From: Bog-473 sp963730395
GTDB taxonomy: Bacteria; Actinomycetota; Acidimicrobiia; Acidimicrobiales; RAAP-2
Length of the DNA: 64,000 bases
Assembly: GCA_963730395.1 (NCBI GenBank)
Contig: CAVSSK010000004.1
Location: forward strand, 255,639-319,638
Reading direction: 5' to 3'
How positions within the stretch are numbered: position 1 is the first letter of the stretch; every line of letters starts with the position of its first letter. A program made the position numbers and the translations under genes. The notes below the pieces were generated by a model, which was not told the origin of the DNA, made no database searches, and saw nothing but the letters and a program-made list of their open reading frames with translations. Below are positions 59,060-64,000 of this stretch, one piece after another.

Positions 59060-59234
59060 AGTTCCATCCGGGAGACCAAGGCCAAGTCGACGCCGTCAGG
59101 GATCTGTGTGAGGGCTGTCCGGTGCGTCAGGAGTGCCTCGAGGCGGGCTGGCCGATTCCGACCTCATGGGGCTGTGGGGCGGGACTACGGACGCGGAGCG
59201 GCGGGAGATCCGCCGGGGGAGCGCGGTGGCGTGA
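59060..59234 (+). pseudogene. WhiB-family fragment
   Basis: The reading EFHPGDQGQVDAVRDLCEGCPVRQECLEAGW is a WhiB core with the Cys pair and third Cys (C-x2-C-x5-C). After a shift near 59,170 it gives LWGGTTDAERREIRRGSAVA-stop. The N-terminal cluster Cys is absent. Its stop overlaps the GTG of the terminase fragment. Confidence 0.6.
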
Positions 59235-59600
59235 CCGACAAGAGCGCCATCGTCGCCACAACGTTCGACCGTGACACCAAGAAGGTCCGCCTCGTCTGGC
59301 ACCGCGTCTTCCAGCCATCGCGGAAGAACCCGCTCGACTTCGAGGTGACCATCGAGAACTCGATGACCGAGCTCCGGGACCGCTTCACCGTCCGCCGGGT
59401 GCTCTTCGACCCCTACCAGCTCCAGTCCGTCTCCCAGCGCCTCGTCAAGGTCGGCCTGCCGATGGAGGAGTACCCGCAGACCAGCAACCGCCTTTAGGAG
59501 ATGGGAACGAACCTCTACGAGCTCATCAAAGGACGCAGCCTCGCCGCCTACCCGGACAAGGACATGCGCCTCGCCGTCTCGCGTTCCGTGGCGCGACTCT
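59231..59600 (+). pseudogene. Phage terminase large-subunit nuclease-domain fragment
   Basis: GTG 59231 reads AIVATTFDRDTKKVRLVWHR, FQPSRKNPLDFEVTIE, VRRVLFDPYQLQSVSQRLVK and PMEEYPQTSNRL, then an in-frame TAG (59495-59497) and, in the same frame, EMGTNLYELIKGRSLAAYPDKDMRLAVSRSVA. This is the RNase H-like nuclease part of tailed-phage terminases (Asp in FDPYQ). The ATPase part upstream and the C-terminus are absent, and the amber stop interrupts it. A prophage remnant. Confidence 0.72.
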
Positions 59601-59622
59601 GGTTATCCAGAGCCGCCTGGGT

Positions 59623-59802
59623 TTACCCCACAATGCTTTGGGTGCGGGGGAGATTGTCGATCCAACGAGCGAAGGCGCGAATCCGGGTGCCGGTGCAGTC
59701 GATTGTCGAGGGCAAGAGGCCGCGGCGATCCTGGTGCAGGCGGTAGCGCCGGAGGAGCTCGGCGTGCTCGTCGCTGATCGGTGCGGGGAGTTTGCCCTTC
59801 AT
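59623..59802 (-). pseudogene. Orphan N-terminal domain of a XerC/XerD-type integrase
   Basis: ATG 59802 to TAA 59623 encodes 59 residues: MKGKLPAPISDEHAELLRRY, RLHQDRRGLLPSTIDCTGTR, IRAFARWIDNL. This is the SAM-like core-binding N-terminus of a tyrosine recombinase, with no catalytic domain following. The ATG overlaps the stop of the upstream small gene (ATGA). Truncation seems to coincide with the terminase fragment junction. Confidence 0.65.
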
Positions 59803-60017
59803 GGCTGGTCGCTCCTCCGACGCGCTCGAAGGACGAACATCATCATGTCCACATCCTCAAAGGCGTCCCGCGCCGCCCCGAGGGCGTCCTCCATTCCTTG
59901 CACGGCCATCTCCAGCCTGTCCCAGAGCTGGTCGCCAGTCAGACCGTCACACTCACGGCGCCCGAGCTCCCGATAGCTGAGATCGGCCGTCTCGGTCCGT
60001 TCGTCCGCTGTGGTCAT
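59799..60017 (-). CDS. Small acidic helical protein upstream of the truncated integrase
   Basis: 72 residues: MTTADERTETADLSYRELGR, LTGDQLWDRLEMAVQGMEDA, FEDVDMMMFVLRARR. ATG 60017 follows GGAGGAAGC. Helical and acidic; no family named. Its coupling to an integrase N-terminus and opposition to an HTH gene suggest an integration/excision control module. Confidence 0.5.
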   Translation of the reverse strand: MTTADERTETADLSYRELGRRECDGLTGDQLWDRLEMAVQGMEDALGAARDAFEDVDMMMFVLRARRRSDQP

Positions 60018-60037
60018 GCTTCCTCCGTTCGTTGGGG

Positions 60038-60052
60038 TTGACGCTACGTCAA
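60038..60052. promoter_or_regulatory. Perfect palindromic operator between divergent genes
   Basis: TTGACG-CTA-CGTCAA is a 6-bp perfect inverted repeat centred between ATG 60017 (minus) and GTG 60076 (plus). Its left arm matches a -35 box (TTGACG), and TTGACG recurs at 60068-60073. A natural binding site for the small HTH protein encoded next to it. Confidence 0.5.
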
Positions 60053-60075
60053 GAGGGTACGCTATCGTTGACGGC

Positions 60076-60288
60076 GTGACAAGTACCGTTGCCGGTGTGG
60101 AAGTTCTCGGCGTGACGGAGGTCGCGGCGCTGCTCGGCATCAGCCGGCAGCGGGTGGACCAGCTCTCCCATTCGGACCCGGACTTCCCTGAGGAGGTCGT
60201 CACCCTCGGCCGCGGGCGCCTGTGGGAGAAGAAGGCGATCGAGAAGTGGGCGAAGGCGACGGGGCGGTCAGTGAAGGAGACGCGGTGA
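60076..60288 (+). CDS. Small helix-turn-helix protein (AlpA/excisionase-like)
   Basis: 70 residues from GTG 60076: VLGVTEVAALLGISRQRVDQLS is a MerR/AlpA-type HTH and LGRGRLWEKKAIEKWAKATGR is the wing and helix of excisionase-like proteins. It may repress the divergent integrase-associated operon or act as Xis. Its stop overlaps the next gene (GTGA). Confidence 0.75.
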   Translation: MTSTVAGVEVLGVTEVAALLGISRQRVDQLSHSDPDFPEEVVTLGRGRLWEKKAIEKWAKATGRSVKETR

Positions 60289-60617
60289 CCGAGGACGACC
60301 GAACCGGGTTGCAGGAGAGGATCGCTGACCAGGTCCGCGACCGCGTGCTTGCTGCCGGAGAATCGCCTCAGTTCGTGGCCGCGCTGGCGATAATGAGTCA
60401 TGAAGTCCTGTACGCATTGTTGGGCGATCCGCCGGGACCGCCTTACGTCTGGGTGGAGCTGTTGGCGTCCGGGCTCACACATCCGAGCCAACCGAGCCTC
60501 GGGGAGGTCCTGGTCGCCCTTGACGACGCGGTCGAATCCGAGCGCCTCGCATTGGGAATGTTCTCAACCATTGACGAGGCCAGGGACGCGCAACACCGGG
60601 AGCCACCCACCCCGTAA
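60285..60617 (+). CDS. Hypothetical protein, 110 residues
   Basis: GTG 60285 overlaps the HTH gene stop. Helical: TGLQERIADQVRDRVLAAG, ALAIMSHEVLYALLGDPPGPPYVWVELLA, ALDDAVESERLALGMFSTI. No family recognised. Co-transcription with the HTH protein suggests a regulatory partner. Confidence 0.55.
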   Translation: MTEDDRTGLQERIADQVRDRVLAAGESPQFVAALAIMSHEVLYALLGDPPGPPYVWVELLASGLTHPSQPSLGEVLVALDDAVESERLALGMFSTIDEARDAQHREPPTP

Positions 60618-60650
60618 AGGTAGACCGGGGTCGGGCCCGACGACGCTGAT

Positions 60651-60926
60651 CTACGCGATCCTCTGGCTCGTGTCGGTGCGGCTCACCCGCTCAAGTCGTC
60701 CGATACAGCTCTGACAGCGTTGATCCTCGGGAGCCTCGCTCCATCGGCTGCGTCGAGCGAATGCATAGCTGAACTCGAGCCCGCACCACGTGAGCGGTCG
60801 CTCAGCGTGAATGAGATGCCAGCCGTACGAAGGGGCCGGCCGGCGTAGACGCCACCGCCCACGTTCGCCCGTCACCGCCACATCGATCGGTTGGCTAGTG
60901 AATACCGCCATCTCGAACCCGTCCAT
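60651..60926 (-). CDS. Hypothetical small protein with C-x-C-type pairs
   Basis: 91 residues from ATG 60926: AVFTSQPIDVAVTGERGRW, SYGWHLIHAERPLTWCGLEFSY, QRCQSCIGRLERV. The pattern W-H-L-x...W-C-G-L...C-x-x-C is common in small, uncharacterised actinobacterial proteins and may bind zinc. A longer open frame upstream (to 61073) exists but looks like filler. Confidence 0.5.
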   Translation of the reverse strand: MDGFEMAVFTSQPIDVAVTGERGRWRLRRPAPSYGWHLIHAERPLTWCGLEFSYAFARRSRWSEAPEDQRCQSCIGRLERVSRTDTSQRIA

Positions 60927-61020
60927 GAGACCCCCCAGTTGTAGGCCATTGGATCCTCGCGAGGGGCGGTGACGACGTACCCGCTTCATCAGCCGCAACC
61001 CCTCAGTCGACATGCTGGCA

Positions 61021-61070
61021 CTGCGGTCCTCGCTGCAATAGAGCCGACCGGACTGAACCGGCACAACGAT
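61021..61070 (+). repeat. Intergenic repeat copy 1
   Basis: CTGCGGTCCTCGCTGCAATA then GAGCCGACCGGACTGA and ACAACGAT. Related to copies at 61339-61393 and 61545-61601; shared core is TAGAGCCGACCGGaCTGA followed by ACAACG. Confidence 0.6.
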
Positions 61071-61169
61071 CACGCAATGATGACGCCGAGCGGCTGGACC
61101 GGGTGCTGCTCCGCCGCCGCTGATGCTCGTGCATCACAGCCGCCCGCCGGACCGGAGGAGCGATGGCAC

Positions 61170-61237
61170 TGCCAGTCAGGGGAGCTGCCCCACCCCCCGA
61201 GTGCCACGGGCTTCGTGGGCCTCGGCCCTGACTGGCA
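61170..61237. ncRNA. Branched, highly stable hairpin; candidate structured RNA
   Basis: Outer stem: TGCCAGTCAGGG (61170-61181) pairs perfectly with CCCTGACTGGCA (61226-61237), 12 bp. Inside is a second stem CCGAG/CTCGG (61197-61201 with 61221-61225) stacked on CCACG/CGTGG (61204-61208 with 61214-61218) closing a GGCTT loop. The 15-base strand 61182-61196 bulges on one side only; the 3' side is continuous. Strand and function are unknown. It could equally be a folded single-stranded DNA site. Confidence 0.4.
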
Positions 61238-61238
61238 T

Positions 61239-61273
61239 CGTCCCCCGGTCCGTCGAGCTTGGCTCGGGGGACG
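61239..61273. other. Second strong hairpin
   Basis: CGTCCCCCG (61239-61247) and CGGGGGACG (61265-61273) are exact complements; the loop contains an inner GAGC-TTG-GCTC stem. It follows the first hairpin with a one-base gap, so the two could stack coaxially. No U-run suggests a classical terminator. Confidence 0.4.
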
Positions 61274-61338
61274 GTGAACACGCGGTCCGGGGTCGGACTG
61301 TGCTCCCCGCCCCCAATGCTGCACGGTGACTGATAATG

Positions 61339-61393
61339 GGGGTCCCTCGATAGGGCCGACCGGGCTGAAGGACGACAACGGACCGACAACGAT
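61339..61393 (+). repeat. Intergenic repeat copy 2
   Basis: GGGGTCCCTCGATAGGGCCG then ACCGGGCTGAAGGACGACAA and CGGACCGACAACGATTC. Same core as copies 1 and 3, including the doubled CGACAAC motif shared with copy 3. Confidence 0.6.
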
Positions 61394-61430
61394 TCATCGA
61401 GGCAGTGTCGGGCTGCCGCACTCAAGGTCC

Positions 61431-61460
61431 GTCCGCGGCCCAACCCCGCGATTCGACCTC
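61431..61460 (+). repeat. Direct repeat, left copy (right copy 62429-62458)
   Basis: GTCCGCGGCCCAACCCCGCG then ATTCGACCTC matches the right copy at 25 of 30 positions with a 17-bp exact core (CCAACCCCGCGATTCGA). The two copies bracket the collagen-like gene. Confidence 0.7.
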
Positions 61461-61478
61461 CAAAGGAGAGAGGTCGAA
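61452..61478. other. Third hairpin
   Basis: TTCGACCTC (61452-61460) pairs exactly with GAGGTCGAA (61470-61478) around a 9-base loop. It overlaps the end of the left direct-repeat copy. Confidence 0.4.
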
Positions 61479-61544
61479 CCGGCCACACCCGCCTGACCGC
61501 CTATTGGGGGAGCGATCACTGTGGCGGTTCGTATCTTTTGCCAT

Positions 61545-61601
61545 GCGGTGGCTACGGAGTAGAGCCGACCGGACCTGAGCCCGAACAACGTTTCGACAAC
61601 C
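61545..61601 (+). repeat. Intergenic repeat copy 3
   Basis: TGCGGTGGCTACGGAGTAGA then GCCGACCGGACCTGAGCCCG and AACAACGTTTCGACAACCG. Closest to copy 1 in its first half and to copy 2 in its second half. Confidence 0.6.
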
Positions 61602-61639
61602 GAGGTGACGCTGGACGATGTCTTTTCGGCAGCAGCGGC

Positions 61640-62341
61640 TTATGTTGTCGTCGGAGCCGCGGACGGGCTCCCCGACCCCTTGCCACAGAGGACATATGGA
61701 TGTACGACCAACTGTTCTCCGGCGCCGAGCGGCCCGATCACAGATGCGACCGCTCGCCACCCGTTAGCAGCCGCGGGGAACGAGGATCGCAGGGTGACAT
61801 TCTTGCTCCCGAAGCCTGTTGCTGAGACCTGAGCGCCACCCCCGAGCGAGATCAAAGCTGCCGGGCACGACGCCGTTGCAACCACGATCGTCCCGACCGG
61901 TGGGTTGGCGGCAGAGAGCACAGTCGCGCCGGACACGACGGTGCTCGCGACGATCGTGCCGCTCGCTCCGGCGGGCCCAGGAACGCCCTGCGCCCCAGTG
62001 AGCCCTGTAGCTCCCTTTGGTCCGGCCGGTCCCAGCGATCCGGTTGCTCCTTGTGGTCCTGGGGCTCCTTGGGGACCCGACACCCCTTGTGGGCCTTCCG
62101 CGCCAGTGGCGCCCTGGAGTCCCGTCGGCCCCTGCGGACCGGCCACGGCACCAGGTGTCGACGTTAGAGCGATCACTCCGACCGCTAGTGCAGCGAGCGC
62201 CAACGCGATCGCAGCGATCAACGCCCAGAGGATCGTCCGGTTCGAGATACCGAGCTCGCTTCTCGACGCGTCGATCTGGCTAATTTGCTGGGTGTCGCCA
62301 AAGTCCACAAGGTTCGGCCGCATGTTCTCCGTCTGTGCCAC
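61640..62341 (-). CDS. Membrane-anchored collagen-like protein
   Basis: A 233-residue protein from GTG 62341. Residues 1-35 are cytoplasmic, about 36-59 a hydrophobic helix (ALIAAIALALAALAVGVIAL), 68-127 an unbroken run of 20 Gly-X-Y triplets (GPQGPTGLQGAT...GPAGAS), and the rest a Ser/Ala/Val-rich C-terminal domain (SCPAALISLGGGAQVSA). Bacterial collagen-like proteins form surface triple helices; the C-terminal part resembles the globular domains that follow such stalks. It is flanked by a 30-bp imperfect direct repeat. Type II membrane orientation is inferred. Confidence 0.85.
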   Translation of the reverse strand: MAQTENMRPNLVDFGDTQQISQIDASRSELGISNRTILWALIAAIALALAALAVGVIALTSTPGAVAGPQGPTGLQGATGAEGPQGVSGPQGAPGPQGATGSLGPAGPKGATGLTGAQGVPGPAGASGTIVASTVVSGATVLSAANPPVGTIVVATASCPAALISLGGGAQVSATGFGSKNVTLRSSFPAAANGWRAVASVIGPLGAGEQLVVHPYVLCGKGSGSPSAAPTTT

Positions 62342-62428
62342 CTTCGTTGCCCTCCCCTCCCGCCAAGATGACAGTTACGTTACGCACTTTTCGATTCTTA
62401 ATACGTCCAGGGCTCGGACTGAGGGTTC

Positions 62429-62458
62429 GCCCGCGGTCCAACCCCGCGATTCGATCCG
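62429..62458 (+). repeat. Direct repeat, right copy (left copy 61431-61460)
   Basis: GCCCGCGGTCCAACCCCGCG then ATTCGATCCG; 25 of 30 positions match the left copy 998 bp away. Lies just upstream of the WhiB-like gene and beyond the start of the collagen-like gene. Confidence 0.7.
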
Positions 62459-62499
62459 GTCCACCCGCTGTCCGGCACCTGGTCGTACCGTTGCAGCCG

Positions 62500-62906
62500 G
62501 TGACCGCCCTGGAGTGGCCCGAGGATCTCGACGAGGAGCCCGAGCTGGGGCCCACGCCGCGCCAGGAGCCGAAGCTCTCGGACCTCGAGGCGACGCTGGC
62601 CAGGGCCCGCGATACTCGCCAGGCCCGGATCGAGTGGCTCATGACGCCAGAGGCGCCGGACCCGCCGTCGCTCCTAAAGCTCCTCGAGCGGCCGGAATGG
62701 CACCAGCGGGCCGCGTCCGGGGAGCCGACCCGGACCTGTTCTTCCCAGAGCGGGGCGATAAGCCGGCTCAGGCGCTCGCCTACTGCGCGGGGTGTCCGGT
62801 GCGCCAGGAGTGCCTCGCCTCCGCCCTCGAGGTGCCGTCGACCATCGGCGTGTGGGGCGGAAGGTTCGGGCGGGATCGCAAGGGCCTGCGGCGGGGGGTG
62901 GCGTGA
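62500..62906 (+). CDS. WhiB-family iron-sulfur regulator with N-terminal extension (one frameshift)
   Basis: About 136 residues. GTG 62500 begins an acidic helical extension (LEWPEDLDEEPELGPTP; KLSDLEATLARARDTRQAR) of about 70 residues, then RPEWHQRAA. A one-base deletion near 62,716 interrupts what should be the first cluster Cys (AACRGAD). The frame then reads DPDLFFPERGDKPAQALAYC, AGCPVRQECLASALE, GVWGGRFGRDRKGLRRGVA. WhiB proteins bind a 4Fe-4S cluster and act as sigma-A-associated regulators. This is the most complete of three WhiB-like copies here. Confidence 0.72.
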
Positions 62907-62934
62907 GGGGTGGCCGGTTGTAGCGTGGCCGATC

Positions 62935-63399
62935 GTGGTTGACGACAACTCGACCGAGGACACCGGAGCCTCTCCCCGGGACGACCCGACAGAGCCTCAC
63001 GACCCCATCCTGGCCGGCCTGACGCACCTCCTGAACAGGCTCGGTCAAGTCGAAGGCGCCGTGGCCTCAATTGGGGTGATGCTGATCATCGGCGGATCTT
63101 TGTACGCGGCCGACATTGTGAGCGCCCGTGGGTGGTGGGAGGAGACGTCGCAGAATATGCGTGGGGCAACGACTGGCGGACTGGATGAGGTAGGCGCCAT
63201 GGTTTCCGACGCGCTGGCCAACCAGTTCGAAACCGTTTCCCAGTTCTACAGAGACCAGGGCCCGGGCTCAGACAGCCGGATGGCCTACGTGCACCTCAGA
63301 AATGTCAGGGTCCTGGGCCAGATGAACATCGTCGACGGCCTCACGATGAGGGTTCGCCTTAGCGAGATCCAGGGGTGGACGATGGGACGACCCAGCTAG
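62935..63399 (+). CDS. Hypothetical protein with one transmembrane segment
   Basis: 154 residues from GTG 62935 (28 bases after WhiB). Acidic N-terminus (DDNSTEDTGASPRDDPTEPHD), helix ILAGLTHLLNRLGQVEGAVA, hydrophobic VASIGVMLIIGGSLYAADIV, then a polar C-terminal domain. Not recognised. Possibly co-transcribed with the WhiB-like gene. Confidence 0.55.
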   Translation: MVDDNSTEDTGASPRDDPTEPHDPILAGLTHLLNRLGQVEGAVASIGVMLIIGGSLYAADIVSARGWWEETSQNMRGATTGGLDEVGAMVSDALANQFETVSQFYRDQGPGSDSRMAYVHLRNVRVLGQMNIVDGLTMRVRLSEIQGWTMGRPS

Positions 63400-63433
63400 G
63401 CCGCCACCTCCGTAGCCCACACCGGCGGTGGGC

Positions 63434-63664
63434 TTAAGGTTTGCTTCCCCCCTGCGACACCATTTTCAACTGACGTACATTGCTTAGCGCGGGGTCGTCA
63501 TCTGCCGTAAGCGTTCGTAAGGCGTCTGACCCCAGCGAGCCGTGGAGCCGAGCGTAGTTGTAGAAATCCTGCCACTCCTGGAACTTCTGATTGAAGACCC
63601 CGCCGCTCGCCGTCCGCGTGGTGCCGCCCGAGAATCCCCCAGGGGAAACTGAAACGTCTCGCAA
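63434..63664 (-). mobile_element. IS481-type transposase remnant
   Basis: About 45 residues match the C-terminal end of an rve-fold transposase: VFNQKFQEWQDFYNYARLHGSLG. Upstream residues do not continue the catalytic domain and the frame ends QLKMVSQGGSKP. The DDE residues and most of the gene are gone. It abuts the IPT/TIG gene end, so it may mark an insertion or deletion. Confidence 0.65.
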
Positions 63665-63672
63665 TTTCGCTC

Positions 63673-64000
63673 TCAGTGATAGGTGAAGTAGGCACCCGAG
63701 TTACCCGCACTGGTGCCCCCCGAGGTGATCACGAACAAGGTCCAAGTACCGGCCTTGGCCCCCCCGCCGGTGACGGCAGTGATCTTGGTTGGAGATACAA
63801 CCGTGACGTTGGTAGCGGCGATGGCCCCCGATCCGGTGCCGTTGCCCTGGCCGATCTTCACGACAGCTCCGCTGACGAAGACGGTCCCGGTGATGGTGAT
63901 GGTGGTGCCTCCCGAGATCGGGCCCGAGTTCGGGCTCACGGCAGAGACCGTGAGGATGGGGTTGTAGGTGAAGTAGGCACCGGAGTTACCCGCACTGGTG
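63673..64000 (-). CDS. IPT/TIG-repeat surface protein (C-terminal end; runs off the window)
   Basis: Open from the window edge to the TGA at 63673. Two repeat ends are visible: SPNSGPISGGTTITITGTVF, VVKIGQGNGTGSGAIAATNV, TWTLFVITSGGTSAGNSGAY, and an upstream copy ending TSAGNSGAYFTYNP. These are immunoglobulin-like IPT/TIG domains of extracellular proteins. The protein ends right after the last repeat (YFTYH). An internal Met at 63939 is not the true start, since the frame continues upstream. Confidence 0.78.
   Translation of the reverse strand, partial: TSAGNSGAYFTYNPILTVSAVSPNSGPISGGTTITITGTVFVSGAVVKIGQGNGTGSGAIAATNVTVVSPTKITAVTGGGAKAGTWTLFVITSGGTSAGNSGAYFTYH
63680..63715 (+). repeat. 36-bp repeat of the IPT/TIG gene (second copy 63965-64000)
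   Basis: TAGGTGAAGTAGGCACC...GAGTTACCCGCACTGGTG occurs twice, 285 bp apart, differing at one base. It marks the repeat period (95 codons) of the IPT domains. Confidence 0.9.

Larger units (their letters stand above)
60927..61639. other. Long intergenic region with repeats and hairpins
   Basis: No protein gene is supported in these 713 bp. The stretch holds three diverged copies of a roughly 45-bp repeat (61021, 61339, 61545), a 68-base branched hairpin (61170-61237), a second strong hairpin (61239-61273), a third (61452-61478) and one half of a direct repeat that recurs beyond the collagen-like gene (61431-61460). This density suggests a noncoding RNA or recombination element. Details are given in the entries below and in the findings. 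Confidence 0.55.

Noticed and set aside
59637..59980. Plus-strand ORF of 112 codons at 59,638-59,976
   Set aside because: Antisense of the two small coupled minus-strand genes, which have a ribosome site, ATGA coupling and a recognisable integrase domain.
60927..61640. Integron attC-like cassette sites
   Set aside because: The repeats lack paired GTTRRRY/RYYYAAC core sites, and no integron integrase is present.
63438..63460. Imperfect match to the tRNA-Leu 3' end (CCCCCCTGCGACAC) as the right island boundary
   Set aside because: It abuts and partly overlaps the IS481-type remnant, so it may be IS end sequence; the match has a mismatch in the core. Kept only as a secondary candidate.
44400..64000. 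CRISPR array or known anti-phage system
   Set aside because: No regularly spaced identical repeats with unique spacers and no cas-like or restriction genes were found; the repeats seen are diverged and irregularly spaced.

Overview
The window comes from a GC-rich actinobacterium. The order uvrC-rapZ-yvcK-gap-pgk-tpiA-secG, an AftD-type arabinofuranosyltransferase, WhiB-family proteins and the many GTG starts with 4-bp GTGA/ATGA overlaps all point that way. An Acidimicrobiia-like lineage is my best guess, but it is an inference. Positions 1 to about 44.4 kb look like ordinary chromosome. From the tRNA-Leu at 44,442 to the right edge the window is an accessory region full of integrase, phage and transposon debris, with visibly lower GC in places (about 54-59 kb).

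Layout of the chromosomal part. 0.0-4.0 kb (minus): a dipeptide/oligopeptide ABC transporter (two permeases, two ATPases) followed by the start of a secreted protein. 4.1-19.6 kb: a cell-surface glycan locus with GT-C membrane glycosyltransferases, a flavoprotein, an SGNH esterase, a flippase, a GT4 enzyme, a giant AftD-like protein and a methyltransferase. 19.6-22.3 kb: coaE and uvrB. 22.3-30.0 kb (minus): a sugar operon made of a GH38 alpha-mannosidase apparently fused to a SIS domain, a MsmX/UgpC-type ATPase, a solute-binding protein and two permeases. 30.1-38.3 kb: an NTF2-like protein, uvrA, a DUF427 protein, nadA and uvrC. 37.5-44.3 kb: rapZ, a YvcK/CofD-like protein, gap, pgk, tpiA, secG and a family-5 peptide-binding lipoprotein. 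All three Uvr excinuclease subunits therefore lie within 18 kb. whiA is absent from its usual place after yvcK.

Accessory part. A serine recombinase gene ends inside the 3' end of tRNA-Leu, with a Rep_trans-type replication initiator upstream; together they look like an integrative element. Next come a PIN toxin-antitoxin pair and a DUF1778 antitoxin with a damaged partner. After these lie an MBL hydrolase, a hydrolase-adenylate cyclase of the Rv1900c type, a truncated MerR gene that keeps its operator, a pRiA4b ORF-3-like protein and an internally deleted tyrosine integrase. From 54 to 64 kb there are small membrane and zinc-ribbon proteins, a universal stress protein, three WhiB copies or fragments, a phage terminase fragment, an orphan integrase N-terminal domain opposite a small HTH protein, a collagen-like membrane protein, an IS481-type remnant and an IPT/TIG repeat protein cut by the window edge. 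The noncoding stretch 60.93-61.64 kb is the most unusual: it holds three copies of a roughly 45-bp repeat and several strong hairpins.

Many genes are broken by single-base frameshifts. The great majority are +1 insertions, some in or beside homopolymers, and they cluster in the 22-30 kb sugar operon and in 45-47.6 kb. I read most of these as sequence errors rather than decay. The truncated integrases, terminase, MerR and WhiB pieces lack whole domains and are genuine remnants.
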